Positions 7,028 to 15,082 of a DNA stretch of 64,000 nt are shown in pieces (the stretch's first letter is position 1; every line of letters starts with the position of its first letter). Made by a program: the position numbers and the translations under genes. Origin of the DNA: Ferrimonas sp048263965 (GTDB taxonomy: Bacteria; Pseudomonadota; Gammaproteobacteria; Enterobacterales; Shewanellaceae); the NCBI RefSeq assembly GCF_048263965.1, contig NZ_JBLXDO010000024.1, positions 4,573 to 68,572 of the forward strand, written 5' to 3'. The notes under the pieces were generated by a model, which saw only the letters and a list, made by a program, of their open reading frames with translations, made no database searches and was not told the DNA's origin.

Positions 7028-9688
7028 ATGGCTAAATCACTGGTAATTGTGGAGTCGCCCGCCAAGGCGAAGACCATTAACAAATATCTCGGCAAAGACT
7101 TCATCGTGAAATCCTCGGTGGGGCACATCCGTGACTTGCCCACCTCTGCCAGTCAATCTGAGTCAGCGGCCCCGGCCAAGAGTGCCGCGGAAGTGCGCAA
7201 GATGGCCCCGGAGGCCAAGGCCGCTTACAAGCGTGAGCGTGAGTATCAGGGACTGATTGCCCGCATGGGCATCGACCCGGAACACGACTGGAAGGCCAAC
7301 TACCAGGTGCTGCCTGGCAAAGAGAAGGTGGTCAAGGAGCTTCAGACCCTGGCTGCCAAGGCGGACCACGTCTACCTCGCAACGGATTTGGACCGCGAAG
7401 GGGAAGCGATCGCCTGGCATCTTCAGCAGGTGATTGGCGGCGACGACAGTCGCTACCGTCGGGTGGTGTTCAACGAGATCACCAAGGGCGCCATCAAGGA
7501 AGCCTTTGCTCACCCACTGGAACTGAATCAGGCCAGGGTCAACGCTCAGCAGGCCCGTCGTTTCCTCGACCGGGTGGTGGGCTTCATGGTGTCGCCTCTG
7601 CTGTGGAAGAAGATCGGCCGCGGCCTGTCTGCGGGCCGGGTTCAGTCCGTGGCGGTGCGACTGCTGGTGGAGCGCGAGCGTGAGATCCGCGCCTTCGTGC
7701 CGGAAGAGTTCTGGGACCTGCACGCCGATCTGGGTTCCGCCTCAGGCGATGCCCTGCGGATGCAGGTCGCCCGCTTCCAGGGGAATAAACTGGAACTGGG
7801 CAATGAGACCGAGGCGATGGCCGCGGTGGCCGCCCTGAAGGCCGCGGGCTACACCGTCGCCGGCCGCGAGGATAAGCCCAGTAAGAGCCGTCCCCAGGCT
7901 CCCTTTATCACCTCCACCCTGCAGCAGGCGGCCAGTACCCGTCTGGGCTTCGGGGTGAAGAAGACCATGACCCTGGCTCAGCGTCTGTATGAGGCCGGTT
8001 ACATCACCTACATGCGTACCGACTCCACCAACCTCTCCAAAGAGGCGGTGGCCAACTGTCGTGATTACATCCAGCAGTGGCATGGTGATGCCTACCTGCC
8101 TGAGGCACCCAAGGTGTATGGCAGCAAGGAGGGCGCCCAGGAAGCGCACGAAGCGATTCGTCCTTCCGACGTGACCGTGAAGGCCGACGGCCTCTCCGGC
8201 ATGGAGCGTGACGCCGAGCGCCTGTACGACCTGATCTGGCGCCAGTTTGTGGCCTGCCAGATGACCGAAGCCCGTTACGACGCCACCACCCTGACGGTGA
8301 CCGCCGGTGACTATGAGCTCAAGGCCAAGGGCCGCATCATGCGCTTTGACGGTTGGACCGCGGTTCAGCCACCGTTGCGGCGCAAGGGCGAAGAGGATCT
8401 GATCCTGCCACCGGTCAAGGTGGGGGACAGCCTCAGCCTGAAGGAACTGGATCCACGTCAGCACTTCACCAAGCCACCGGCACGCTTCAACGAAGCCTCC
8501 CTGGTGAAGGAGCTGGAGAAGCGCGGTATCGGCCGCCCCTCCACCTACGCTTCCATCATCTCCACCATCGTGGACCGGGGCTATGTGAAGGTGGAAAACC
8601 GCCGATTCTTCGCCGAGAAGATGGGCGAGATCGTCACCGACCGCCTGGTGCAGAACTTCACTGACCTGCTCAACTACGACTTTACCGCGGAGATGGAGCA
8701 GACCCTGGATAAGATCGCCGACGACCAGCGCGACTGGAAGCAGGTGCTCAACGAGTTCTATGGCGGCTTCACCCAGCGCCTGGATCAGGCCGGATTGCCC
8801 GCCGACGAGGGTGGCATGGTGGGCAACGAGATGGTGTTGACCGACATCCCCTGTCCTACCTGTGAGCGCTCCATGGGCATTCGTACCGCCACCACAGGCG
8901 TGTTCCTGGGGTGCAGCGGCTACAGCCTGCCGCCGAAAGAGCGGTGCAAGACCACCATCAACCTCACCCCGGGTGAGGAAGCGGTTGCGGTACTCGAAGG
9001 CGAGGACCTGGAAACCGAAGCCCTGCGTCACAAGCGTCGTTGTCCCAAGTGCGGCACCGCCATGGACAGCTACCTGATCGACGAACAGCGTAAGCTGCAT
9101 GTGTGTGGTAACAACCCGAGTTGCAGCGGCTACGAGGTGGAGAAGGGCAGCTTCAAGATCAAGGGCTATGACGGTCCCATCATCGAGTGTGACCGTTGCG
9201 GCGCCGACATGGAGCTGAAGAACGGCCGCTTCGGTAAGTACTTCGCCTGCACCAACACCGAGAACTGCAAAAACACCCGTAAGCTGCTCAAGAGCGGTGA
9301 GGTGGCTCCACCGAAAGAGGATCCGGTTCAACTGCCCGAGCTGCCTTGCGAAAAGTCCGACGCGCACTTCGTGCTGCGTGATGGCGCCGCCGGCCTGTTC
9401 CTGGCTGCCAGCACCTTCCCCAAGAGCCGGGAGACCCGCGCACCCAAGGTGGAGGAGCTGGTTCGCTTCAAGGATCGCATCTCGCCCAAGTTCCACTACC
9501 TGACCGAGGCTCCGGCCAAAGATGGTGATGGCAACCTGGCCGTGGTGAAGTTCAGCCGTAAAACCAAGGAGCAGTACGTGGCCACCGAGGTTAATGGCAA
9601 GGCCACAGGCTGGACCGCCAAGTACATCGAAGGCAAGTGGGTCGAGGAGCAGACCAAGAAGCGTGCCCCGGCGAAGAAGAAAGCCTGA
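7028..9688 (+). CDS. topA: DNA topoisomerase I (type IA)
   Basis: It relaxes negative supercoils by passing one strand through a transient break. The start ATG at 7028 gives MAKSLVIVESPAKAKTINK, the conserved TOPRIM start with the metal-site Glu; the DxDxEGE motif is DLDREGE. The active-site tyrosine is Tyr328 (ITYMRTDST), followed by Met329 and Arg330 as in E. coli Tyr319-Met320-Arg321. The C-terminal third carries three four-cysteine zinc ribbons (starting near CPTCERSM, CPKCGTAM and CDRCGADM), then a Lys/Ala-rich tail KKRAPAKKKA. The 886 residues are close to E. coli's 865. It has its own promoter and terminator. Confidence 0.97.
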   Translation: MAKSLVIVESPAKAKTINKYLGKDFIVKSSVGHIRDLPTSASQSESAAPAKSAAEVRKMAPEAKAAYKREREYQGLIARMGIDPEHDWKANYQVLPGKEKVVKELQTLAAKADHVYLATDLDREGEAIAWHLQQVIGGDDSRYRRVVFNEITKGAIKEAFAHPLELNQARVNAQQARRFLDRVVGFMVSPLLWKKIGRGLSAGRVQSVAVRLLVEREREIRAFVPEEFWDLHADLGSASGDALRMQVARFQGNKLELGNETEAMAAVAALKAAGYTVAGREDKPSKSRPQAPFITSTLQQAASTRLGFGVKKTMTLAQRLYEAGYITYMRTDSTNLSKEAVANCRDYIQQWHGDAYLPEAPKVYGSKEGAQEAHEAIRPSDVTVKADGLSGMERDAERLYDLIWRQFVACQMTEARYDATTLTVTAGDYELKAKGRIMRFDGWTAVQPPLRRKGEEDLILPPVKVGDSLSLKELDPRQHFTKPPARFNEASLVKELEKRGIGRPSTYASIISTIVDRGYVKVENRRFFAEKMGEIVTDRLVQNFTDLLNYDFTAEMEQTLDKIADDQRDWKQVLNEFYGGFTQRLDQAGLPADEGGMVGNEMVLTDIPCPTCERSMGIRTATTGVFLGCSGYSLPPKERCKTTINLTPGEEAVAVLEGEDLETEALRHKRRCPKCGTAMDSYLIDEQRKLHVCGNNPSCSGYEVEKGSFKIKGYDGPIIECDRCGADMELKNGRFGKYFACTNTENCKNTRKLLKSGEVAPPKEDPVQLPELPCEKSDAHFVLRDGAAGLFLAASTFPKSRETRAPKVEELVRFKDRISPKFHYLTEAPAKDGDGNLAVVKFSRKTKEQYVATEVNGKATGWTAKYIEGKWVEEQTKKRAPAKKKA

Positions 9689-9712
9689 TCACCGCTTTTT
9701 CACTAAGAAACT

Positions 9713-9743
9713 AAAAAGCCCGCTGCAGTCAGCGGGCTTTTTT
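9713..9743 (+). terminator. Bidirectional terminator between topA and ribB
   Basis: The stem GCCCGCTG/CAGCGGGC has a CAGT loop. It is flanked by A residues on the left and T residues on the right, so it can serve topA on the plus strand and ribB on the minus strand. Confidence 0.9.
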
Positions 9744-9770
9744 GTGCCTGTAAGCGCCTCAGCGGCATTC

Positions 9771-10418
9771 TCAGGCGCTTTGGCGCTCCAGTTGAACTCG
9801 GTATGCCACCAGGTCCTCAATGGTCAACAGAGGCATTTGACGAGCTTTGGCGAACTCTGCCAGGGCCGGTAGGCGCATCATCTCACCGTCGTCGTGATTC
9901 AGCTCGCAGATCACCGCCGCCGGTGAGAGGCCAGCCAGACGGGCCAGATCCACCGAACCTTCGGTGTGGCCACGGCGGGAGAGTACCCCCCCGGGCTGGG
10001 CACGCAGGGGAAAGACATGACCTGGACGGGCCAGATCTTCCGGGCGAGCGCCCTCGGCTACGGCGGTGCGGACGGTGACCGCCCGGTCAGAAGCGGACAC
10101 GCCGGTGCTGACGCCGACCTTGGCTTCGATGGAGACGGTGAAGGCGGTCTGGTTGCGGCTGTTGTTGTCTGCCACCATGGCGGGCAGGGCCAGTTGCTCA
10201 ACCCGTTCCGGGGTCAGGCACAGGCAGACGATGCCGGAGCCGTGGCGGATAAGCAGCGCCATCTGTTCCTTGGTGATGGTTTCGGCGGCGAAGATAACAT
10301 CGCCTTCGTTTTCTCGGTCCTCATCATCCACCAGGATGATGCCCTGGCCCTGTTTCAGCGCGTCAATGGCTGCTTCCACACGGGAGTGGGGAGTTCCGAT
10401 AAGTAGAGACTGATTCAT
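9771..10418 (-). CDS. ribB: 3,4-dihydroxy-2-butanone 4-phosphate synthase RibB
   Basis: It converts ribulose 5-phosphate to the four-carbon unit used for riboflavin, releasing formate. The 215-residue protein shows the family hallmarks: DDEDRENEGD acid-rich loop (about residues 31-40), SGIVCLCLTPER, the TGVSASDRA segment, and the PGHVFPLRAQPGGVLSRRGHTE block near residues 150-170. It is a single-domain enzyme with no GTP cyclohydrolase II fusion, as in E. coli. An AAGGACC ribosome site precedes the ATG. It is controlled by the FMN riboswitch upstream at 10556-10698 and is transcribed alone. Confidence 0.97.
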   Translation of the reverse strand: MNQSLLIGTPHSRVEAAIDALKQGQGIILVDDEDRENEGDVIFAAETITKEQMALLIRHGSGIVCLCLTPERVEQLALPAMVADNNSRNQTAFTVSIEAKVGVSTGVSASDRAVTVRTAVAEGARPEDLARPGHVFPLRAQPGGVLSRRGHTEGSVDLARLAGLSPAAVICELNHDDGEMMRLPALAEFAKARQMPLLTIEDLVAYRVQLERQSA

Positions 10419-10469
10419 GGTAGGTCCTTAAAAATACGTTAGTTACCAGAATCAGGGCATCAGGATTAG

Positions 10470-10490
10470 GTCGTGGCAAGCGGCCACGAC
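10470..10490 (-). promoter_or_regulatory. Hairpin in the ribB leader, possible part of the riboswitch output
   Basis: The 8-bp perfect stem GTCGTGGC/GCCACGAC with a 5-nt loop lies between the FMN aptamer and the ribB start codon. No T tract follows, so control by translation seems likelier than by termination. That role is inferred. Confidence 0.4.
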
Positions 10491-10555
10491 CCGGCAGGCG
10501 GAGTGATGCTCCACCGTGCGGACGTACTTGTCCTCTCAAAGAGGCTGTTACGCCT

Positions 10556-10698
10556 ATCCTCTTTCATCCGGACTGTGACCGTCGGCTCTGGCATCTCACC
10601 AGATCTGCTGACCCTGCCAGCAGGCAGGCGCTCGCGGGCTCATCCCTGGAAGGGGATATACCGCCGGTGGGGAGTTTCACCCCGCCCTGAGAATAGTT
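10556..10698 (-). promoter_or_regulatory. FMN riboswitch (RFN element)
   Basis: Read on the minus strand, the segment begins with the conserved TTCTCAGGGCGGGGTGAAA and CCCCACCGGCGGTA, continues with AGCCCGCGAGCG, a variable arm near 10585-10630 and GATCTGGTGAGATGCCAGAG, and closes with CCGACGGTCACAGTCCGGAT followed by GAAAGAGGA. These are the signature blocks of the six-way FMN aptamer in order. It sits about 140 nt before ribB and would lower ribB expression when FMN is plentiful. Confidence 0.96.
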
Positions 10699-10801
10699 GC
10701 CCGAAGGCAGGGCCATGCTACTCCCGGGGCTGGCCACCGGCAAGAAGGGGTGACGAATTTGGAATGGGGATCCCAATCTGGAACCTGGGGGAGGGAACGC
10801 T

Positions 10802-10833
10802 CAAAAAAGGAAAGGGGCCATCAGGCCCCTTTT
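10802..10833 (-). terminator. Terminator of the 10836-11591 gene
   Basis: The stem AAAGGGGCC/GGCCCCTTT with an ATCA loop lies directly after the stop. On the minus strand it ends in a T run (AAAAAA on the plus strand at 10803-10808). Confidence 0.88.
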
Positions 10834-10835
10834 GA

Positions 10836-11591
10836 TTACCACTTTTTCTTCGGCTGGAACAGCTCATCAAGGTCATCCTTGGGCTTGTTCTGCTTGCTCA
10901 GGTCCTGCTTGGAACCCTCAATCGCCTGCAGCAGTTCATTGGTTTTTGCCTGCATGCGTGCCCGATAGTCGGGGCCGGCCAGTACCTGGTTGTTCAGGGC
11001 CAGGGTAATCTTGGAGAGCAGCATCTTGGCGGAGCCGTGCTGGCGGGCGTTGACCAGGTTGCGTGCCCGGTTCATCAGCACTTCGATGTGGATGCGCAGC
11101 TGCAGCTTGTCTACCTTTAGCTCTTCGTCGGTGAACACTTCAGCGGCCATGCGGCCCTTGTTGTGCTCATTACGCAATACGGGTTTGAGCTTCTTCAGGG
11201 TCTGGATCAGCACCAGGGTCTGCTTTTCGTTGCTGGGTAACTGAAACAGATCGATGCTCTCCTGGCCCAATTGGCCCGCTTCCAGGGCGGACAGCTGGCC
11301 CACGGTGTGGCTGATGCGGGCATCAAATTCGCTGCTGCCGCCAGCCAACTGCTTGGACTGGTTCAGGGCATCGAGAATTCGGGTATTCAGGGTCTGCAGC
11401 AGGGCGTTGCTCATGGGAATGAGCGCAGCCTGGGAGAGGATCTCCTCGGTCTCTTCAATGACCGCGCGCTGTCGCGCCAGCTCCTTACGTCGCTGGGCTT
11501 CCTTGGCTTCATGATGTTGATATACCAGATTGATGGCGATGATCACCAGCAGGGCAACCACGACCATAACGACGACGGCGAAAAATGACAT
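10836..11591 (-). CDS. Conserved membrane-anchored coiled-coil protein of unknown function
   Basis: The 251-residue protein has one N-terminal hydrophobic helix (residues 3-24, rich in Val/Ile/Ala), then a charged, mainly helical cytoplasmic domain (AKEAQRRKELARQRAVIEE starting near residue 29, probable coiled coil). The tail KPKDDLDELFQPKKKW is highly charged. No enzyme motif is visible. It is a lone gene divergent from cysB with its own terminator. Similar proteins next to cysB occur in Shewanella-like genomes, as far as I recall; some databases label them as DNA repair proteins, which I cannot support from the sequence. Confidence 0.75.
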   Translation of the reverse strand: MSFFAVVVMVVVALLVIIAINLVYQHHEAKEAQRRKELARQRAVIEETEEILSQAALIPMSNALLQTLNTRILDALNQSKQLAGGSSEFDARISHTVGQLSALEAGQLGQESIDLFQLPSNEKQTLVLIQTLKKLKPVLRNEHNKGRMAAEVFTDEELKVDKLQLRIHIEVLMNRARNLVNARQHGSAKMLLSKITLALNNQVLAGPDYRARMQAKTNELLQAIEGSKQDLSKQNKPKDDLDELFQPKKKW

Positions 11592-11679
11592 GCTTTAGCA
11601 AAGAGTTAGAATTTTTGTCAATGCTACACTATTGTCGGTTGATGTGCATCCCGTCATGGGAGGTCACACCATATTCCGA

Positions 11680-11708
11680 TTGATGTCAAAAAGCCTTTTG
11701 GCTATAAC
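11680..11708 (+). promoter_or_regulatory. Likely sigma-70 promoter of cysB
   Basis: TTGATG (11680-11685) and TATAAC (11703-11708) are spaced by exactly 17 bp, putting the start of transcription near 11715, 31 bp before the cysB ATG. Confidence 0.6.
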
Positions 11709-11745
11709 TAATAGGAATTAATAGGCTCAGATAGTCGAGAAGCCC

Positions 11746-12720
11746 ATGAAGCTGCAACAGTTGCGCTATATCGTAGAAGTCCTCAACAACAACCTCAACG
11801 TTTCTGCCACTGCGGAAAGCCTGTATACCTCACAACCGGGGATCAGCAAGCAGGTGCGGATGCTGGAGGATGAGCTGGGGATCCAGATTTTCGGGCGCAG
11901 TGGCAAACACCTGACCCATGTGACGCCGGCGGGCCAGCAGGTGATCGATATCGCCTCCGAAGTGCTGGGCAAGGTGGAGAGCATCAAGAAGGTGGCCCGG
12001 GAGTATACCCAGCCGGACCGTGGCGATCTGGTGATCGCCACCACCCACACCCAGGCACGTTATGCCCTGCCAGAGGTGATCAAGGGCTTTATTGAGCGTT
12101 ACCCTCAGGTGAATCTGCACATGCACCAGGGCACCCCGGACCAGATCTGCGAGATGGCGGTGCGGGGCGATGCCGATTTTGCCATCGCCACCGAAGGGAT
12201 GCACATGTATCACGATCTGCTGATGCTGCCTTGCTATCACTGGAACCGCTCCATCGTATTCCGCCGTGACCACCCCCTGGCCTCTGCCAGTCGGGTCACT
12301 CTGGCGGACGTCGCCCAGTATCCCCTGGTGACCTATGTGTTTGGCTTCAATCGCAGCAGTGCCCTGGAGAAGGCGTTCAACGCCCAGGGACTGGAGCCCA
12401 GGGTGGTGTTTTCCGCCACCAGTGCCGATGTGCTTAAGACCTATGTGCGCCTGGGGCTGGGCGTGGGCGTCATGGCCACCATGGCTCTGGACGAGATGGA
12501 GGACAGTGACCTGGTGGTGGTGGACGCCAGTGACCTGTTCGAGCCCAACACCACCAAGATCGGCTTCAGGAAAGGCAGCTTCCTGCGCAGCTATATGTAT
12601 GAGTTTATGGAGCGGTTTGCCCCCCACCTCACCCGTGAGCGGGTAGAAAAGGCTCAGCTGCTTCGGGACCAGCAGCAGGTGGATGAGATGTTCGCCAATG
12701 TCGAGCTACCCATGAGGTAA
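11746..12720 (+). CDS. cysB: LysR-type transcriptional regulator CysB
   Basis: It activates sulfate uptake and cysteine biosynthesis genes, with N-acetylserine as inducer. The 324 residues equal the length of E. coli CysB. The N-terminal winged helix-turn-helix reads MKLQQLRYIVEVLNNNLNVS, then SLYTSQPGISKQVRMLEDEL (about residues 23-44). The effector domain keeps IATTHTQARYALP and the THTQ sulfate/NAS-binding loop (about residues 98-110). It is monocistronic, with a likely promoter at 11680-11708 and a terminator shared with queD. Identification is very secure. Confidence 0.97.
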   Translation: MKLQQLRYIVEVLNNNLNVSATAESLYTSQPGISKQVRMLEDELGIQIFGRSGKHLTHVTPAGQQVIDIASEVLGKVESIKKVAREYTQPDRGDLVIATTHTQARYALPEVIKGFIERYPQVNLHMHQGTPDQICEMAVRGDADFAIATEGMHMYHDLLMLPCYHWNRSIVFRRDHPLASASRVTLADVAQYPLVTYVFGFNRSSALEKAFNAQGLEPRVVFSATSADVLKTYVRLGLGVGVMATMALDEMEDSDLVVVDASDLFEPNTTKIGFRKGSFLRSYMYEFMERFAPHLTRERVEKAQLLRDQQQVDEMFANVELPMR

Positions 12721-12783
12721 TTCCGAGTATTTCACCGAGAACACTTCGGCCAAGTCGATGTCAAAAACTGTCGGCAGGCCAAA

Positions 12784-12812
12784 GAAAAAGCAGCCAACTG
12801 GCTGCTTTTTTT
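12784..12812 (+). terminator. Bidirectional terminator between cysB and queD
   Basis: The stem AAAAAGCAGCC/GGCTGCTTTTT with an AACT loop is flanked by A and T runs, so it can end both convergent genes. Confidence 0.9.
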
Positions 12813-12817
12813 GTGGG

Positions 12818-13180
12818 TTATTTTCCCCGGTAGCGGCAACCTGCGGTGCAGGTCTCCTTGATCTCCACCATGGAGAGCTCCGGAAGAGTGGGCTTGAGCT
12901 CCTCCCAGATCCAGCGGGCCAAAACCTCGCTGGTGGGGTTCTCAAGCCCGGGGATATCATTCAGGTAGTGGTGATCCAGGCGATCATAGATGGGCTTAAA
13001 GGCCGCTTTCAGATCGCCGAAGTCCATGATCCAGCCGGTGTGGGCGTCCACTTCTCCCTGGATATAGATCCTGGCCAGGAAAGAATGACCATGCAGCCTG
13101 CCACATTTATGGCCCTCGGGCACATGGGGCAGCCTATGGGCCGCTTCAAAGTAGAACTCTTTGTAGATCTCTGTTGACAT
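12818..13180 (-). CDS. queD: 6-carboxy-5,6,7,8-tetrahydropterin synthase QueD
   Basis: It turns 7,8-dihydroneopterin triphosphate into 6-carboxytetrahydropterin, an early step toward the queuosine tRNA base. The 120-residue protein has the zinc-binding histidines His15 (FEAAHRL), His30 and His32 (LHGHSF), and the catalytic Cys26 in KCGRLHGHS, offset by one from E. coli QueD. Glu residues near the C-terminus (EIKETCTAGC) complete the active site. It stands alone; queC and queE are not adjacent. No preQ1 riboswitch was recognised upstream. Confidence 0.95.
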   Translation of the reverse strand: MSTEIYKEFYFEAAHRLPHVPEGHKCGRLHGHSFLARIYIQGEVDAHTGWIMDFGDLKAAFKPIYDRLDHHYLNDIPGLENPTSEVLARWIWEELKPTLPELSMVEIKETCTAGCRYRGK

Positions 13181-13335
13181 AATGGACTCCTAAAATTGCG
13201 GGCGGAAGTTTGGCACGGAGGTGGCGGTGATGCAACCGTAGTCAGTACGGGCCTTGAGATGGTGCCCAGATGACCAACTTTGACGTACTATGTCTGAGGG
13301 TCAGTGACGACCAAAACTGGAAAAGGAAAACTGCT

Positions 13336-13548
13336 ATGCGACTTGGATTTTTGGGATTATGCGGAGTGTTGTTGCTCAGTGGTTGTGGAGAACCTGAAGC
13401 CTCCTGGGTGCACGATACTAAGGACAGCCAGGCCTTTATGGCCGATCGGGACAGGTGTAACAGCCGTACTGATGACAGTCAGGCCAATTTCAACGACCGC
13501 TTTGCCACCTGTATGAAATCTGCCGGCTGGCGCCTGGAATCCCATTAG
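13336..13548 (+). CDS. Small predicted lipoprotein
   Basis: The 70-residue product has a lipoprotein signal (MRLGFLGLCGVLLLSG, then Cys17 in LLSGC) and a short mature part of about 54 residues holding two further Cys residues (RDRCNSRT and FATCMKSAGW), which could form a disulfide. The start at 13336 has an AAAAGGAAAA ribosome site and gives a proper signal; the frame extends 22 codons upstream without one. It ends 35 bp before msrBA, in the same direction, so they may be co-transcribed. I do not recognise a named family. Confidence 0.7.
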   Translation: MRLGFLGLCGVLLLSGCGEPEASWVHDTKDSQAFMADRDRCNSRTDDSQANFNDRFATCMKSAGWRLESH

Positions 13549-13583
13549 GGTGTGTTGATCTTTGCCGAATCTAAGGAGAGTCT

Positions 13584-14486
13584 ATGCCCAAGCGTCCACT
13601 AACTCCTGATGAACAGCAGGTACTCCACCACAAGGGAACCGAGCCCCCCTTCAGTGGCCGGTTCCTCAATCACAGCAGCGACGGTCACTATCTGTGTCGC
13701 GATTGTGGAGCACGCCTGTATCACAGCGACGGAAAGTTTGACGCCGGGTGCGGCTGGCCGGCGTTCGAAGTTCCGGTGGCGGGGGCGGTGACCGAGCAGG
13801 TGGATGCCGATGGCCGCCGCACCGAGATACTGTGCAGCGCCTGTGGTGGTCATCTGGGCCATGTGTTTCGAGGAGAAAGGCTGACTCCGGCCAACGAGCG
13901 TCACTGCGTCAACTCCCTGAGTCTGGCCTTCGAGCCTCAGCAGGCGCCAGGCAGCGATACTCTCACCCTTGGTGGAGGCTGTTTCTGGTGCATTGAGGCG
14001 GTATTTCGCCGGGTCAAAGGGGTAACCTCGGTCCTGAGCGGATACGCCGGTGGTCAGGGCGACAACCCCAGTTATCAGGCGGTGTGCAGCGGCAGTACCG
14101 GGCACGCCGAGGTGGTGCGCATCAACTACGATCCCGCCCTGGTGGATCTGGATTCTCTGCTGGAACTGTTTTTTGCCGCCCACGATCCCACCACCTTGAA
14201 TCGTCAGGGCGCGGATGTGGGGAGCCAGTACCGCTCTATCGTACTGTGCAACGGCATGGCGCAGCGGCGGGGGGTTGAGGCCTTTATCAGCCGCCTGGAG
14301 GCATCCGGCCTGTTCTCCTCACCCATAGTGACCGAAATTGCCGATGACGCGCCCTTCTATGTCGCCGAGGAGGGGCATCAGGAGTATTACGAGCGTCATG
14401 GTGGGCAGCCCTACTGCCAGGTGGTGATCTCCCCTAAAGTTGCCTCTATTTATCAGCGTTTTGCAGATAGGCTTAAGGAAGAGTAA
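13584..14486 (+). CDS. Bifunctional methionine sulfoxide reductase MsrB-MsrA fusion
   Basis: It repairs both stereoisomers of methionine sulfoxide. The N-terminal MsrB domain (about residues 1-118) has the zinc cysteines Cys38/Cys41 (CRDC) and Cys84/Cys87 (CSAC) and the catalytic Cys108 in RHCVNSLSLAF. The C-terminal MsrA domain (about 125-300) has catalytic Cys133 in LGGGCFWCIEAVF and the GYAGG and STGHAEVV motifs. The order B then A is opposite to the PilB-like A-B order. No signal peptide is seen, so it is cytosolic. A GGAGAG ribosome site precedes the ATG. It is followed after 47 bp by the H-NOX gene. Confidence 0.94.
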   Translation: MPKRPLTPDEQQVLHHKGTEPPFSGRFLNHSSDGHYLCRDCGARLYHSDGKFDAGCGWPAFEVPVAGAVTEQVDADGRRTEILCSACGGHLGHVFRGERLTPANERHCVNSLSLAFEPQQAPGSDTLTLGGGCFWCIEAVFRRVKGVTSVLSGYAGGQGDNPSYQAVCSGSTGHAEVVRINYDPALVDLDSLLELFFAAHDPTTLNRQGADVGSQYRSIVLCNGMAQRRGVEAFISRLEASGLFSSPIVTEIADDAPFYVAEEGHQEYYERHGGQPYCQVVISPKVASIYQRFADRLKEE

Positions 14487-14533
14487 TGGTCTAAGCTTAT
14501 CCTCAGACTCCTTCTCCATGCCAGGGAGGCAAA

Positions 14534-15082
14534 ATGCAAGGTATTATTTTTACGGAGTTTTTGGATCTTGTTGATAACACCTTCGGCCCGGACGTTACCG
14601 AAGTCATGTTGGAACGAGTCTCTCCTGCCAGCGGAGGGGCTTACACCCGGGTCGGCAACTACGATCACCAGGAGATGGTTCAGCTGGTGGCGACCCTGTC
14701 CGATCTCGTTGGCAAGCCTGTCCCTGACCTGCTCTACACCTATGGCTATCACCTTTTCCCCAGGCTGCTGACCCTCTATCCCGAGCGTTTGGCACAGTGC
14801 CATGAAAGTTTTGAGTTTCTTCAGGTGGTGGAGAATGAGATTCACACCCAGGTGAAGAAGATCCATGCCCACGCCGAGGTGCCCACCTTTGAATTTCCCC
14901 ACACCGAGGACGGTTACATGGAAGTGATCTACAACTCCGAGCGGGGGTTGGCCGACATCGCCCATGGCCTGATTGCCCACTGCTGTGATCACTTCAAGGA
15001 GCAGGTCAGGATCGACATGGAGGATCTCAGTGAGGAGCGCAAGACGCGAGTGGCTTTCCGGTTGACCAAGCAGGTGAACTGA
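14534..15082 (+). CDS. H-NOX heme nitric-oxide sensor protein
   Basis: Stand-alone 182-residue H-NOX (HNOB) domain. The proximal heme ligand is His104 (VVENEIHTQV) and the heme-propionate motif Y-x-S-x-R is Tyr133-Ser135-Arg137 (IYNSERGLADI). In facultative anaerobes such proteins bind NO and switch the activity of a partner kinase or cyclic-di-GMP enzyme encoded beside them. The stop codon shares one base with the start of the hybrid kinase at 15082 (TGATG), so the two are translationally coupled and very likely partners. A GGGAGG ribosome site lies before the ATG. Confidence 0.95.
   Translation: MQGIIFTEFLDLVDNTFGPDVTEVMLERVSPASGGAYTRVGNYDHQEMVQLVATLSDLVGKPVPDLLYTYGYHLFPRLLTLYPERLAQCHESFEFLQVVENEIHTQVKKIHAHAEVPTFEFPHTEDGYMEVIYNSERGLADIAHGLIAHCCDHFKEQVRIDMEDLSEERKTRVAFRLTKQVN

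Noticed and set aside
13181..13335. preQ1 riboswitch near queD
   Set aside because: No aptamer pattern was recognised in the region upstream of queD.
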